Of a stretch of 32,552 bases of DNA, positions 1 to 7,445 are shown piece after piece. The stretch comes from Gemmatimonadota bacterium (GTDB lineage: Bacteria > Gemmatimonadota > Gemmatimonadetes > Gemmatimonadales > GWC2-71-9), in contig JAHECN010000014.1 of NCBI GenBank assembly GCA_024641735.1, positions 1 through 32,552 on the forward strand, in the 5' to 3' direction. Each line of letters starts with the position of its first letter. Position 1 is the stretch's first letter. A program made the translations under genes and the position numbers. Below the pieces are notes generated by a model. That model did not search any database, had not been told where the DNA came from, and was given only the letters and a program-made list of their open reading frames with translations.

Positions 1-930
1 CCGATTTCGGCGCAGGCCGTCTACAACATGCCGATCGGCAGTGCGCTGTCGTTCATGGTCGGCGCCGGCCCGAGCTACACCATGCTTTCGCGCGGGATCG
101 ATGAGAGCTACCTCGGCGCGAGCGGCTTGGTTGGCCTCCGGTTGAAGCCGATGAGCTGGCTCAACCTCCGCGCTGAAACGATGATGGATTACATCCCGAG
201 CGGCTTCGGCGATGAGTCGAACACCTACCTTGGCCATCAGGTCGGTGCCTCGATCCTCTTCGGCAATGGCGGCTGCGATCACGCAACCGACATGATCGGC
301 ATTTCGCCGATGAGCGCCAATCTGCAGCCGGGTGGCTCGCAGACCTTCACGGCCGACGCGACGTACTGCGGCAAGCCGGACGCAGTGGTGTACCGCGTCA
401 GTGGCCCAGGCTCGGTCGACTCGCTGACCGGCCGGTACACCGCCGCTGGCGAAGGCACCGCGCAGGTCACTGCCTACTCCATGAAGGGCAAGTTGATGTC
501 GACCGCCAACGTGACCGTGCGCGCTCCTGCGCCGCCACCGCCGCCGCCGGCTCCGGCCCCCGCGCCGCCACCGCCGCCAGCCAAGCCGGTCTACTCGTTC
601 GCGCTCCAGATGGTCCACTTCAAGTTCGATCGCTCGGACCTGACCAAGGGCGGGATGGATACGTTGAACGTTGTCGCCGCGACCCTCAAGGAGCACGCGG
701 AGGTCAAGGTTGACGTCGTCGGCCACACCGACTGGATCAGCACCAACGCCTACAACATGAAGTTGTCGCAGGCGCGTGCCGAGACCGTCAAGAAGTACCT
801 GATGTCACAGGGCGTCGCCGCCGACCGGATCTCGGTCAAGTGGCGTGGTGAGGAAGAGCCGATTGCGGACAACAAGACCGCAGCAGGCCGCGCACAGAAC
901 CGCCGTGTGGAGATCAAGGGCGGGAATTAA
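1..930 (+). CDS. OmpA family outer-membrane protein, 5' end cut by the window
   Basis: The frame is open from base 1, so the ATG at 28 is probably internal and the N-terminus lies outside. The first ~90 visible residues look like the end of a beta-barrel domain, with alternating hydrophobic strands and a closing GASILFG strand. An Ig-like segment follows (bases ~300-520), then a proline/alanine-rich linker (~525-590), then a complete OmpA C-terminal domain (~592-927). That domain keeps the GHTD and LSQARAE motifs, whose Asp and Arg bind peptidoglycan diaminopimelate in this family, and the closing GRAQNRRVEI. The protein should tether the outer membrane to the cell wall. A strong hairpin follows the stop. 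Confidence 0.9.
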   Translation, partial: PISAQAVYNMPIGSALSFMVGAGPSYTMLSRGIDESYLGASGLVGLRLKPMSWLNLRAETMMDYIPSGFGDESNTYLGHQVGASILFGNGGCDHATDMIGISPMSANLQPGGSQTFTADATYCGKPDAVVYRVSGPGSVDSLTGRYTAAGEGTAQVTAYSMKGKLMSTANVTVRAPAPPPPPPAPAPAPPPPPAKPVYSFALQMVHFKFDRSDLTKGGMDTLNVVAATLKEHAEVKVDVVGHTDWISTNAYNMKLSQARAETVKKYLMSQGVAADRISVKWRGEEEPIADNKTAAGRAQNRRVEIKGGN

Positions 931-953
931 GTCTCCGCCTCAAGATTGCTAGC

Positions 954-993
954 ACAAGAAACGCCCCGGGAACATTCCCGGGGCGTTTCTTGT
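954..993. terminator. Perfect hairpin between convergent genes
   Basis: A near-continuous inverted repeat of about 17-19 bp closes on a tiny loop around 971-976. The arms begin with A-rich and end with T-rich sequence (CAAGAAACG / CGTTTCTTG), so it can act as an intrinsic terminator in both directions. It lies 24 bp after the OmpA stop and before the end of the converging transporter gene. Confidence 0.85.
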
Positions 994-1001
994 TGAGGGG
1001 C

Positions 1002-1068
1002 GAGTCGTTGGTCGTGAGTCGTTGGAGGATGCACTCTCACGACTCACGACTCGCTTCTCACGACTCGC
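1002..1068. repeat. Inverted heptamer-repeat element, family A
   Basis: The left arm (1002-1026) is built of degenerate 7-bp units GTCGTTG/GTCGTGA. The right arm (1034-1068) carries the complementary units ACGACTC and variants. An exact 12-bp stem forms between 1011-1022 and 1039-1050. The right arm runs into the AI-2E gene and supplies its stop codon and last codons. The 20-mer at 1031-1050 recurs identically at 28358-28377. Confidence 0.75.
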
Positions 1069-2059
1069 TCGGGAGGTACTCCCGCCGATACATCGTCAAC
1101 AACTCGAAGAAGTAGGACAGTGCGAGCGGTCCGACGAGCAGACCCAGAATCCCGAGGTAGCTGACACCGGCGACGGCGCCGATCAGCGTGATCAGAGGAT
1201 GCACTTGCGCGTAGCGATTGGACACGACCGGGCGGATCACGTTGTCGACATTCGCCACCAGAATCGCCCCGTAGAGCACCAAACCAATCGCCGCGGCAGC
1301 GTGACCATCGGTATAGAGCACGATCGCACCGGGACCCCAGATCAGCCCGCTCCCGACGACCGGGAGGATCGAGAAGATGACCGTGACGACACCCCAGAAG
1401 ACCGGGTCACCCAGACCGACGACCCAGAAGCCGGCACCCACCATCGCGCCCTGCGCCACTGCGGAGAGCCCGGTGCCGATGATGGTGCTCTTCGTCACCG
1501 CGACGAATCGCTCGCGCAGGATCTCGACATTCTCGTCGGAGAAGGGGATGTAGGGACGCAGGCCTCGCCACGCCGACTGTGGATCCATCAGCAGGTAGTA
1601 GAGGCCGAAGAAGGTGAACAACAAGTTGATCGTGATGCGTGTGGCAGTGCCGAGCAGCGCAATCGCGCCGCTTCCAAGCATCTGGGCCGCCTTCGCACCG
1701 ACCGCCTGCACCTCAGGGCCGATCGCGAAGCCGGCTATGGTCAGCGTGGAGAGCTGCCCGAGAATCGGCGAGTTCGCGATCCCCTGCGCCGCTCCCTGCG
1801 CTCGGCCCACCAACAGGGAGACCGCCCACGAGAGTGGCAGCACGATCAGGACGAGGGCCAGCACGATGATCAACACGCTCGCCAGCGAGCGGCTGCGCAC
1901 GCGCGGAACGAGTCGTTCGTGCAGCCCGCCAAAGACGACGTAGAGCACCGGTGCTCCGAGCAGACCCGAGGCGTAGGGCGCCATCGCGATCGCGATCGCG
2001 ATGCCGAGGACGACGACCAACCAAGCCGCGCGCTGATGATGTGTATCGAAGAGGCTCAT
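1058..2059 (-). CDS. AI-2E/PerM family transporter
   Basis: This 333-residue membrane protein has a polytopic pattern typical of the AI-2E (PerM/YdiK) family: two N-terminal helices, a third near LASVLIIVLALVLIVLPLSWAV, a loop region, and a C-terminal cluster with SILPVVGSGLIWGPGAI and LIGAVAGVSYLGILGLLVGPLALSYF. Family members include autoinducer-2 exporters and sodium/proton antiporters, so the substrate cannot be assigned. The ATG at 2059 is preferred over an in-frame TTG at 2098: it has no Shine-Dalgarno but a TACCCT box lies six bases before it, suggesting a leaderless mRNA. It is divergent from the MacB-type permease. Its 3' end is made of heptamer repeat. Confidence 0.85.
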   Translation of the reverse strand: MSLFDTHHQRAAWLVVVLGIAIAIAMAPYASGLLGAPVLYVVFGGLHERLVPRVRSRSLASVLIIVLALVLIVLPLSWAVSLLVGRAQGAAQGIANSPILGQLSTLTIAGFAIGPEVQAVGAKAAQMLGSGAIALLGTATRITINLLFTFFGLYYLLMDPQSAWRGLRPYIPFSDENVEILRERFVAVTKSTIIGTGLSAVAQGAMVGAGFWVVGLGDPVFWGVVTVIFSILPVVGSGLIWGPGAIVLYTDGHAAAAIGLVLYGAILVANVDNVIRPVVSNRYAQVHPLITLIGAVAGVSYLGILGLLVGPLALSYFFELLTMYRREYLPSES

Positions 2060-2065
2060 GGCTGA

Positions 2066-2071
2066 AGGGTA
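2066..2071 (-). promoter_or_regulatory. Putative -10 box for a leaderless AI-2E transporter mRNA
   Basis: On the minus strand TACCCT is followed by exactly six bases and then the ATG at 2059. That puts the expected transcription start on or next to the A of the start codon. No Shine-Dalgarno is seen. No convincing -35 box is visible, so this is a positional inference. Confidence 0.35.
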
Positions 2072-2115
2072 TCGGCCAGACGGCGTAGGCGCCACCAATC
2101 GGGTGATGTTCCGTG

Positions 2116-3372
2116 ATGAAACTCCGACACCCGCCGCCCCGTCATACCCCCATGCTCCGACACGCCGCCACCATCGGGATACGCTCCCTCGCCGGAAATC
2201 CCCTCCGGACCTTCCTCTCGACGCTTGGCGTGATCATCGGCACCGCTGCGTTGGTTGCCGTCATCGCCCTCGGGGACGGGGTCGAGAAATACGCGCGTGA
2301 GCAGATCGCCGCCCGCACGGACCTGCAGACCTTCTCGGTCAGCTCCGAAACGAGTCGGCGACTCGATGGGCTTCGGCTGCCTCGGGCGGACACCGTCCAC
2401 CTGAACGACTCCCTCGTCGCGGACCTCCAGCGGGAACTCGGGCCTGGCGTGACGGTGTCTCGGAGCCTGATGGGCGGGACCTTCGTGACAGGCCTACCGG
2501 GGGATTCTCTCCGCGGTGCGATGATCTCGGCAATGACCGGGCCCGCTGCCATCCCGCCTGACTCCGTACTGGTTGCTGGGCGCTTCCTGACCGAGGCAGA
2601 AGCATCGGGTGCCGAGGCGTTCGCTGTTGTGAGCGCCGACCTGGCAAAGCTGCTCGGCGACGCACCGACGGCGGTCGGAGCCACCATCCTGTTGGCCGGA
2701 ACCCCCTTCACCGTGATCGGCGTGGCGGGGACGGTGCACCCGGCGGGCGAGCAGCAGATGGGCGTGCAGGTACCCATCGGCGCCTACAATGTCGCCGTTC
2801 CCCCCCGTCTCCAGATGCCGCCAACGGTGACGGGAACGGCCATGTCGATCGAGGCCATGACAGCTGGCGTGGCGAAGGCACGCGCTTGGGCGGCTCGCGT
2901 TGGAGGGGACGGACTCACCGTCAGCAATCGCAGCGACATCTTGGTCGAAGTGGAGCGCGGGATGCTGATCGCCAAGTTGTTGATGGGCTCAATCACCGGC
3001 ATTTCGCTGTTGGTCGGCGGGATCGGGATCATGAATGTCCTGCTCGCCGCCGTCGTGGAGCGGACGCGCGAGATCGGCATTCGCCGAGCCACGGGTGCGC
3101 AGCGTCGCGACATTGTGGCCCAATTTCTGGCGGAGTCAATTGTGATCACCGGCGCAGGAAGCCTGATCGGATTGATTCTCGGGGTGGCCGGCGCCTTCGG
3201 GGTGGCGGCGATGATGGCGGCGCAGAGCGACGCGCCGGTGAAGGCCGCATTCACCCTCGGCCCGATCATCGTGGCCGCCTCGTCCGCCGTGATCATCGGA
3301 CTCGTCTTCGGGATCTACCCGGCACTCAAAGCGTCGCGGCTTTCCCCGATCGACGCGATGCGGACGGAATAG
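2116..3372 (+). CDS. MacB/FtsX-type ABC transporter permease without adjacent ATPase
   Basis: A 418-residue permease of the MacB type. It starts with a NPLRTFLSTLGVIIG helix, continues with a periplasmic core domain (residues ~50-275) and ends with the FtsX-like block of three helices. That block contains GGIGIMNVLLAAVVERTREIGIRRATGA, the coupling region for the ATPase. The four-helix design matches exporters of lipoproteins, peptides or macrolides. No ATP-binding protein flanks it directly; the nearest is the YbbA-like protein at 4119, which has its own partner. Other possible starts are GTG 2113 and ATG 2152; none has a clear ribosome-binding site. It converges on the esterase gene with a 4-bp gap. 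Confidence 0.85.
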   Translation: MKLRHPPPRHTPMLRHAATIGIRSLAGNPLRTFLSTLGVIIGTAALVAVIALGDGVEKYAREQIAARTDLQTFSVSSETSRRLDGLRLPRADTVHLNDSLVADLQRELGPGVTVSRSLMGGTFVTGLPGDSLRGAMISAMTGPAAIPPDSVLVAGRFLTEAEASGAEAFAVVSADLAKLLGDAPTAVGATILLAGTPFTVIGVAGTVHPAGEQQMGVQVPIGAYNVAVPPRLQMPPTVTGTAMSIEAMTAGVAKARAWAARVGGDGLTVSNRSDILVEVERGMLIAKLLMGSITGISLLVGGIGIMNVLLAAVVERTREIGIRRATGAQRRDIVAQFLAESIVITGAGSLIGLILGVAGAFGVAAMMAAQSDAPVKAAFTLGPIIVAASSAVIIGLVFGIYPALKASRLSPIDAMRTE

Positions 3373-3376
3373 CCCC

Positions 3377-4087
3377 TCAACTCCCCGCGAGCGTGCGCAG
3401 GATCGGCTCCAGCGCACGCCAGACATTTCTGGCCACCCGCCGGGAGCCAGCAGCGTTCGGATGGATCCCATCGGCCTGATTGAGGGATTCGACGCCCGCC
3501 ACCCCATCGAGCAGAAACGGAAGGAAGTGCGCATCGTGGCGCGCGGCCATCTCGGGGAAGACCGCGCGGAACTGATCCCCGTATCGGCGGCCAAGATTGG
3601 GAAGCGCCTCCATGCCAGCGACGATCAGTACCGGACGTGGGGTGAGCGCCGAGGCTTGGGTGAGAATGGCATCCAAATTGGCACGGAGGGAGTCGACCGA
3701 TTGCCCCCGGAGCCCATCATTGGCGCCCGTCTCAACCATGAGCACCGCCACGGGGCCCTGCCCGAAGAGCCAATCGGTCCGACGCCGGGCGCCTGCAGAG
3801 GTCTCGCCGCTCACCCCGGCATTGACCACCCGGAACGGGAGTCCGGCCGAATCGATCTTGAGTTGGACAAGGCTCGACCACGCCTGGGCCGGGTCCAGAC
3901 CATACCCGGCGGTGATGGACGTGCCGAGCAACAGGATGGTCCCCTTCTCGGCAACCGGAATCGGAGCGGCGACTGCGCTATTCTTCTGGGTTGCTGCCGC
4001 CGAGTCGGTGGCCTCCGGACGACTGCACGCGGCACCGACGATCGTCATCACGGCGAGCCAGACACGTGCCCGTATTCTGTTGTTCAT
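3377..4087 (-). CDS. TesA-like SGNH/GDSL arylesterase lipoprotein
   Basis: A 236-residue SGNH hydrolase. A short hydrophobic leader ends at Cys21 (IVGAAC), suggesting lipoprotein processing, although the -3 residue is not classical. Block I is GTSITAGYG with Ser57 as nucleophile; Thr replaces the usual Asp of GDS, a common variant. Block II is NAGVSGETSAG, block III is GAND with Asn123, and block V is DGIHP with Asp206 and His209. This is the TesA family of multifunctional acyl esterase/lysophospholipase. The ATG at 4087 is chosen because the cleavable leader begins there; the frame extends upstream. It is divergent, 31 bp away, from an ABC ATPase-permease pair as in E. coli tesA-ybbA-ybbP. 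Confidence 0.88.
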   Translation of the reverse strand: MNNRIRARVWLAVMTIVGAACSRPEATDSAAATQKNSAVAAPIPVAEKGTILLLGTSITAGYGLDPAQAWSSLVQLKIDSAGLPFRVVNAGVSGETSAGARRRTDWLFGQGPVAVLMVETGANDGLRGQSVDSLRANLDAILTQASALTPRPVLIVAGMEALPNLGRRYGDQFRAVFPEMAARHDAHFLPFLLDGVAGVESLNQADGIHPNAAGSRRVARNVWRALEPILRTLAGS

Positions 4088-4118
4088 CACCTGACACTGC
4101 CCCCTTCGGAGTTCTTTC

Positions 4119-4790
4119 ATGCTGACGTGCGAAGCCCTCGGACATGCATACCCTTCTGGCGGCGCCTCGCTCGACGTGCTCAAGGATATCAACTTTCACC
4201 TCGAGGATGGCGACTTTCTCGCGATCGTCGGTCCTTCCGGTAGCGGCAAGACGACCCTGCTCGGGCTCCTCGCTGGACTCGACCGGCCAAGCCATGGCCG
4301 GGTGCTGCTTGACGGGGTCGACCTCGGTGCACTGGGAGAGGACGAACGCGCCAAGCTTCGGCGCACCAAGGTCGGCTTCATCTTCCAGTCGTTTCAGTTG
4401 ATCCCAACGCTGACCGCGCAGGAGAACGTCCAGGTCCCCATGGAACTCGCCGGTGCGGATGACGCGGCGGAACGCGCCGAGGCGCTGCTCACGCGCGTGG
4501 GACTGGGGGCACGCGGCCACCATTACCCGAGCCAACTCTCCGGTGGCGAGCAGCAGCGCGTGGCCGTGGCGCGGGCATTCTCGACGCGTCCCAAGATTCT
4601 CTTCGCGGATGAACCCACGGGCAACCTCGACGCCGCCAACGGCGATACCGTCGTCGAACTGATGACATCTCTGAACGAAGAGTTCGGGACGACGCTCGTC
4701 CTCGTCACGCACGACCTCGAACTCGCCGCGCTCGCGCGCCGCACGATCCGCCTCGCGGATGGTGTGATCGTCTCGGACAGCGCCGCATGA
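4119..4790 (+). CDS. ybbA: ABC transporter ATP-binding protein, YbbA/LolD type
   Basis: A 223-residue nucleotide-binding domain with all key motifs: Walker A GPSGSGKTT (residues 38-46), Q-loop FIFQSFQLIP, signature LSGGEQQRVAVARA (from 140), Walker B LFADEPTGNLD with catalytic Glu165, and H-loop His198. It belongs to the MacB/LolD/YbbA group that powers mechanotransmission-type exporters. A GGAG ribosome-binding site precedes the ATG. Its stop overlaps the permease start as ATGA (4787-4790), so the pair is translationally coupled. The YbbA name rests on the partner's size and the divergent TesA-like gene. A TATTCT box at 4073-4078 could be its -10. Confidence 0.9.
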   Translation: MLTCEALGHAYPSGGASLDVLKDINFHLEDGDFLAIVGPSGSGKTTLLGLLAGLDRPSHGRVLLDGVDLGALGEDERAKLRRTKVGFIFQSFQLIPTLTAQENVQVPMELAGADDAAERAEALLTRVGLGARGHHYPSQLSGGEQQRVAVARAFSTRPKILFADEPTGNLDAANGDTVVELMTSLNEEFGTTLVLVTHDLELAALARRTIRLADGVIVSDSAA

Positions 4791-7411
4791 CCTCTGCCGC
4801 CTTTGTCCTCCGGCTCGCCGCGCGTGAAGCCCGCGCGGCACGTCGACGGCTCCTGCTCCTCACCGCGTCCGTGACGGCCGGTGTGGCCGCACTGGTGGCG
4901 ATCAATTCCTTCACCGACAACCTCACTGTCTCGGTAGCGGAACAGGCGCAGGAACTCCTCGGCGCCGATCTTTCCTTCACCGGCCGGAAACCGATCGCGG
5001 AGATTCCGCTCGCAGCGAAATGGGTCGACTCGCTCGCGGCGCTCCCAGGCGCGAAGATCGCGCGGGCCGTCAACTTCGCGGCGATGGCATATCTCCCCTC
5101 GACAGGGAATGCGCGGCTCGTCCAGCTGCGGAGTGCCGATCAGGGCTGGCCGTTCTACGGTACCATCGAGACATCGCCCGCCGGTCTCTGGCAGACGCTG
5201 CAGCAAGGCGGCGCACTCGTTGATCCGTCCTTGCTCACCATCCTCGGTGCCAAGGTTGGCGATACCCTGTCGCTCGGTGAGGGACGTTTTCCGATTCTCG
5301 GCACCGTGGTGAACATCCCCGGCGACGTCGGACTGCAGATGGCGTTCGGTGCGCGGGTCTTCATCGCGAATTCTGCCCTGGAATCGACGGGCCTCCTCGG
5401 CTTCGGGGCACGCGTCGAGCATGAGGCGTTTCTCAAACTCCCCACGGCAACCGATCCGCAAGCGATCGCCAAGATTGCCCGCCCGGAACTTCGAGCGGAA
5501 CGCGTCCGCGTACGGACCGTCGCGGATGACCGCGACAATCTCACCAACGCCCTGACGCGGCTCGGTAACTACCTCGGCCTCGTGGCACTCGCCGCGCTGC
5601 TGCTCGGCGGACTCGGAGTCGCCAGCGCGGTGCATGTCTTCATTCGGCAGCGCCTCGACAGTATCGCCGTGCTCCGTTGTCTCGGCGCCACGTCCGGCCA
5701 GATTTTCGCGATCTACCTGCTGCAGGCGATCGGCATGGGGCTCCTGGGCTCGGCACTCGGCGCGCTCCTTGGTGTCGGACTGCAGCAGGCCATGCCACTC
5801 GTCCTCTCGGAGTTCATTCCCGTCAGCGTCCGCGTGCTCCCCTCTGCCAGTGCGATTGCAATCGGCATGGGACTCGGCATTTGGACTGCAGCGGTCTTCG
5901 CGCTGATGCCGCTCCTCGGGGTTCGTCAGATCTCGCCGCTCGCCACGCTGCGCCGGAATGTGAATCCGACCCGGACTCCGTGGGACGTGGCCCGAATCGC
6001 CGCCGCAACCGCCTTGGTGGTGAGCGTCGTGGGGCTCGCTGCCGTGCAGGTGGGCTCCCTCCGGCAGGGCGCGTGGTTCGCGGCCGCGATCGGCGTCGCA
6101 CTGCTCATCCTCTGGCTTGCGTCGCTGGCGTTGATGGCCGCGGCCAAGCGCTTCACGCCCAGTAGCTGGCCCTATCTGTGGCGTCAGGGACTCGCGAATT
6201 TGCACCGCCCGGCCAACCAGACGGTCACGGTGGTGCTCGCGCTGGGCTTCGGCGCGTTCCTCCTCACGACACTCTTCACGGCACAACACAATTTGTTGCG
6301 TGATTTGAAGCTCGACGGTGGCGGGGAGTCTGGCCGACCGAACCTGGTGATGTTCGACATCCAACCGGATCAACGCGCACTCGTCACGGAAACGCTCGCC
6401 GCTGAAGGCGTGGTCACGCCGGCGTTCGAACCGATCGTCCCGATGCGCATCACCATGGTGAAAGGCACCCCGGTCAAGGATCTGCTCGCGCGTGGCGGCG
6501 AGACACCCGCCGACAGCGGTGTCGACACCGCTGCTGCACCGGCCGAGCGCGGTCGGCGCGGCGGTGGTGGGCTGTGGGCGCTTCGACGGGAGTACCGTTC
6601 GACCTATCGCGCCGACCTGCGCGACGCAGAGAAGCTCACCAGCGGCAAGTGGTTCGATCCGGCAGAGACGGGGGATGGCACATCAGACAGCACGGCGGTC
6701 GCCATCTCGATGGAGGCCGATCTCGCGGACGAACTCGAGGTGAAAATTGGCGACCTGCTCGTCTGGGATATCCAGGGTGTCGAGGTCCATAGCGTCCTGC
6801 GTTCGCTCCGGCAGGTGAACTGGGCGCGCTTTGAGCCGAATTTCTTTGTCGTCTTCGCGCCGGGCGCCCTCGAACGTGCCCCCCACTCACTGGTCACGCT
6901 GGCCCGGGTCGGCGACACCCCGACGCGGGGTCGGATTCAGGGTCAGCTCGCCGCGCGCGCGGCCAATATCACCTCGGTCGATCTGGGCGACGTCCAACGG
7001 GCGTTGGAGTCGGTGGTGGATCGGATCATTCTGGCGATCCGCTTCATGGCGCTCTTTTCCCTCGCGACCGGCACCGTAGTGCTGGTCGGTGCCATCGCCA
7101 CTTCGCGGTGGCAGCGGGTCCGGGAGGGCACCCTGCTCCGGACGCTCGGCGCCACCCGGCGTCAGGTCCTGCATATTCTCAGTGTCGAGTACGCCGCCCT
7201 GGGCCTGGGGGCGGCGGTCGTGGCTGCCGCGCTGGCTGGGATTGCCGGGTGGGCCCTTGCGCGATTCGTATTTGAGGCTCGTTTTAGCCTGCCAATTCTT
7301 CCGATGCTTGCGTTGGCCGCCGGCCTGGTGACCCTCACCACGCTCGTCGGGCTGTGGAATTCCTTCGATGTGCTCGAGCGGCCACCGCTCGAAGTCTTGC
7401 GCGCTGAATAA
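4787..7411 (+). CDS. ybbP: Large FtsX-family ABC permease, YbbP type
   Basis: An 874-residue permease, in the size range of E. coli YbbP. It has an N-terminal helix (LLLLTASVTAGVAALVAINSF), a periplasmic domain, an FtsX helix block around residues 255-375, further central helices near 400-450, a second large periplasmic domain, and a second FtsX block at the C-terminus (LATGTVVLVGAIATSRWQR onward). Two FtsX modules in one chain let a single protein form the full permease with YbbA. A short Gly/Arg-rich stretch near residue 590 lies in the second periplasmic domain. The substrate is unknown; a link to lipid or lysophospholipid handling is suggested only by the adjacent TesA-like enzyme. Confidence 0.88.
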   Translation: MTSAAFVLRLAAREARAARRRLLLLTASVTAGVAALVAINSFTDNLTVSVAEQAQELLGADLSFTGRKPIAEIPLAAKWVDSLAALPGAKIARAVNFAAMAYLPSTGNARLVQLRSADQGWPFYGTIETSPAGLWQTLQQGGALVDPSLLTILGAKVGDTLSLGEGRFPILGTVVNIPGDVGLQMAFGARVFIANSALESTGLLGFGARVEHEAFLKLPTATDPQAIAKIARPELRAERVRVRTVADDRDNLTNALTRLGNYLGLVALAALLLGGLGVASAVHVFIRQRLDSIAVLRCLGATSGQIFAIYLLQAIGMGLLGSALGALLGVGLQQAMPLVLSEFIPVSVRVLPSASAIAIGMGLGIWTAAVFALMPLLGVRQISPLATLRRNVNPTRTPWDVARIAAATALVVSVVGLAAVQVGSLRQGAWFAAAIGVALLILWLASLALMAAAKRFTPSSWPYLWRQGLANLHRPANQTVTVVLALGFGAFLLTTLFTAQHNLLRDLKLDGGGESGRPNLVMFDIQPDQRALVTETLAAEGVVTPAFEPIVPMRITMVKGTPVKDLLARGGETPADSGVDTAAAPAERGRRGGGGLWALRREYRSTYRADLRDAEKLTSGKWFDPAETGDGTSDSTAVAISMEADLADELEVKIGDLLVWDIQGVEVHSVLRSLRQVNWARFEPNFFVVFAPGALERAPHSLVTLARVGDTPTRGRIQGQLAARAANITSVDLGDVQRALESVVDRIILAIRFMALFSLATGTVVLVGAIATSRWQRVREGTLLRTLGATRRQVLHILSVEYAALGLGAAVVAAALAGIAGWALARFVFEARFSLPILPMLALAAGLVTLTTLVGLWNSFDVLERPPLEVLRAE

Positions 7412-7445
7412 GGTGCGTGTCACCCAAAGCAGGAGAAGACCTTTC

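Noticed and set aside
1022-2065. Plus-strand 347-codon frame opposite the AI-2E transporter
   Set aside because: Its start lies inside the heptamer repeat and its composition is Arg/Asp/Gln-rich without family features, while the opposite strand encodes a clear membrane protein.
4523-6373. A 616-codon minus-strand frame opposite ybbA/ybbP, and similar long frames opposite the metalloprotease (8187-9320), PBP (25286-26536) and M28 peptidase (29188-30447)
   Set aside because: They are highly charged, lack domains and signal sequences, and lie fully antisense to well-supported genes.
7409-7414. TAAGGT as a -10 box for the metalloprotease gene
   Set aside because: TANNNT occurs often by chance, this one overlaps the ybbP stop codon, and the gene has a normal AGGAG site that needs no special explanation.
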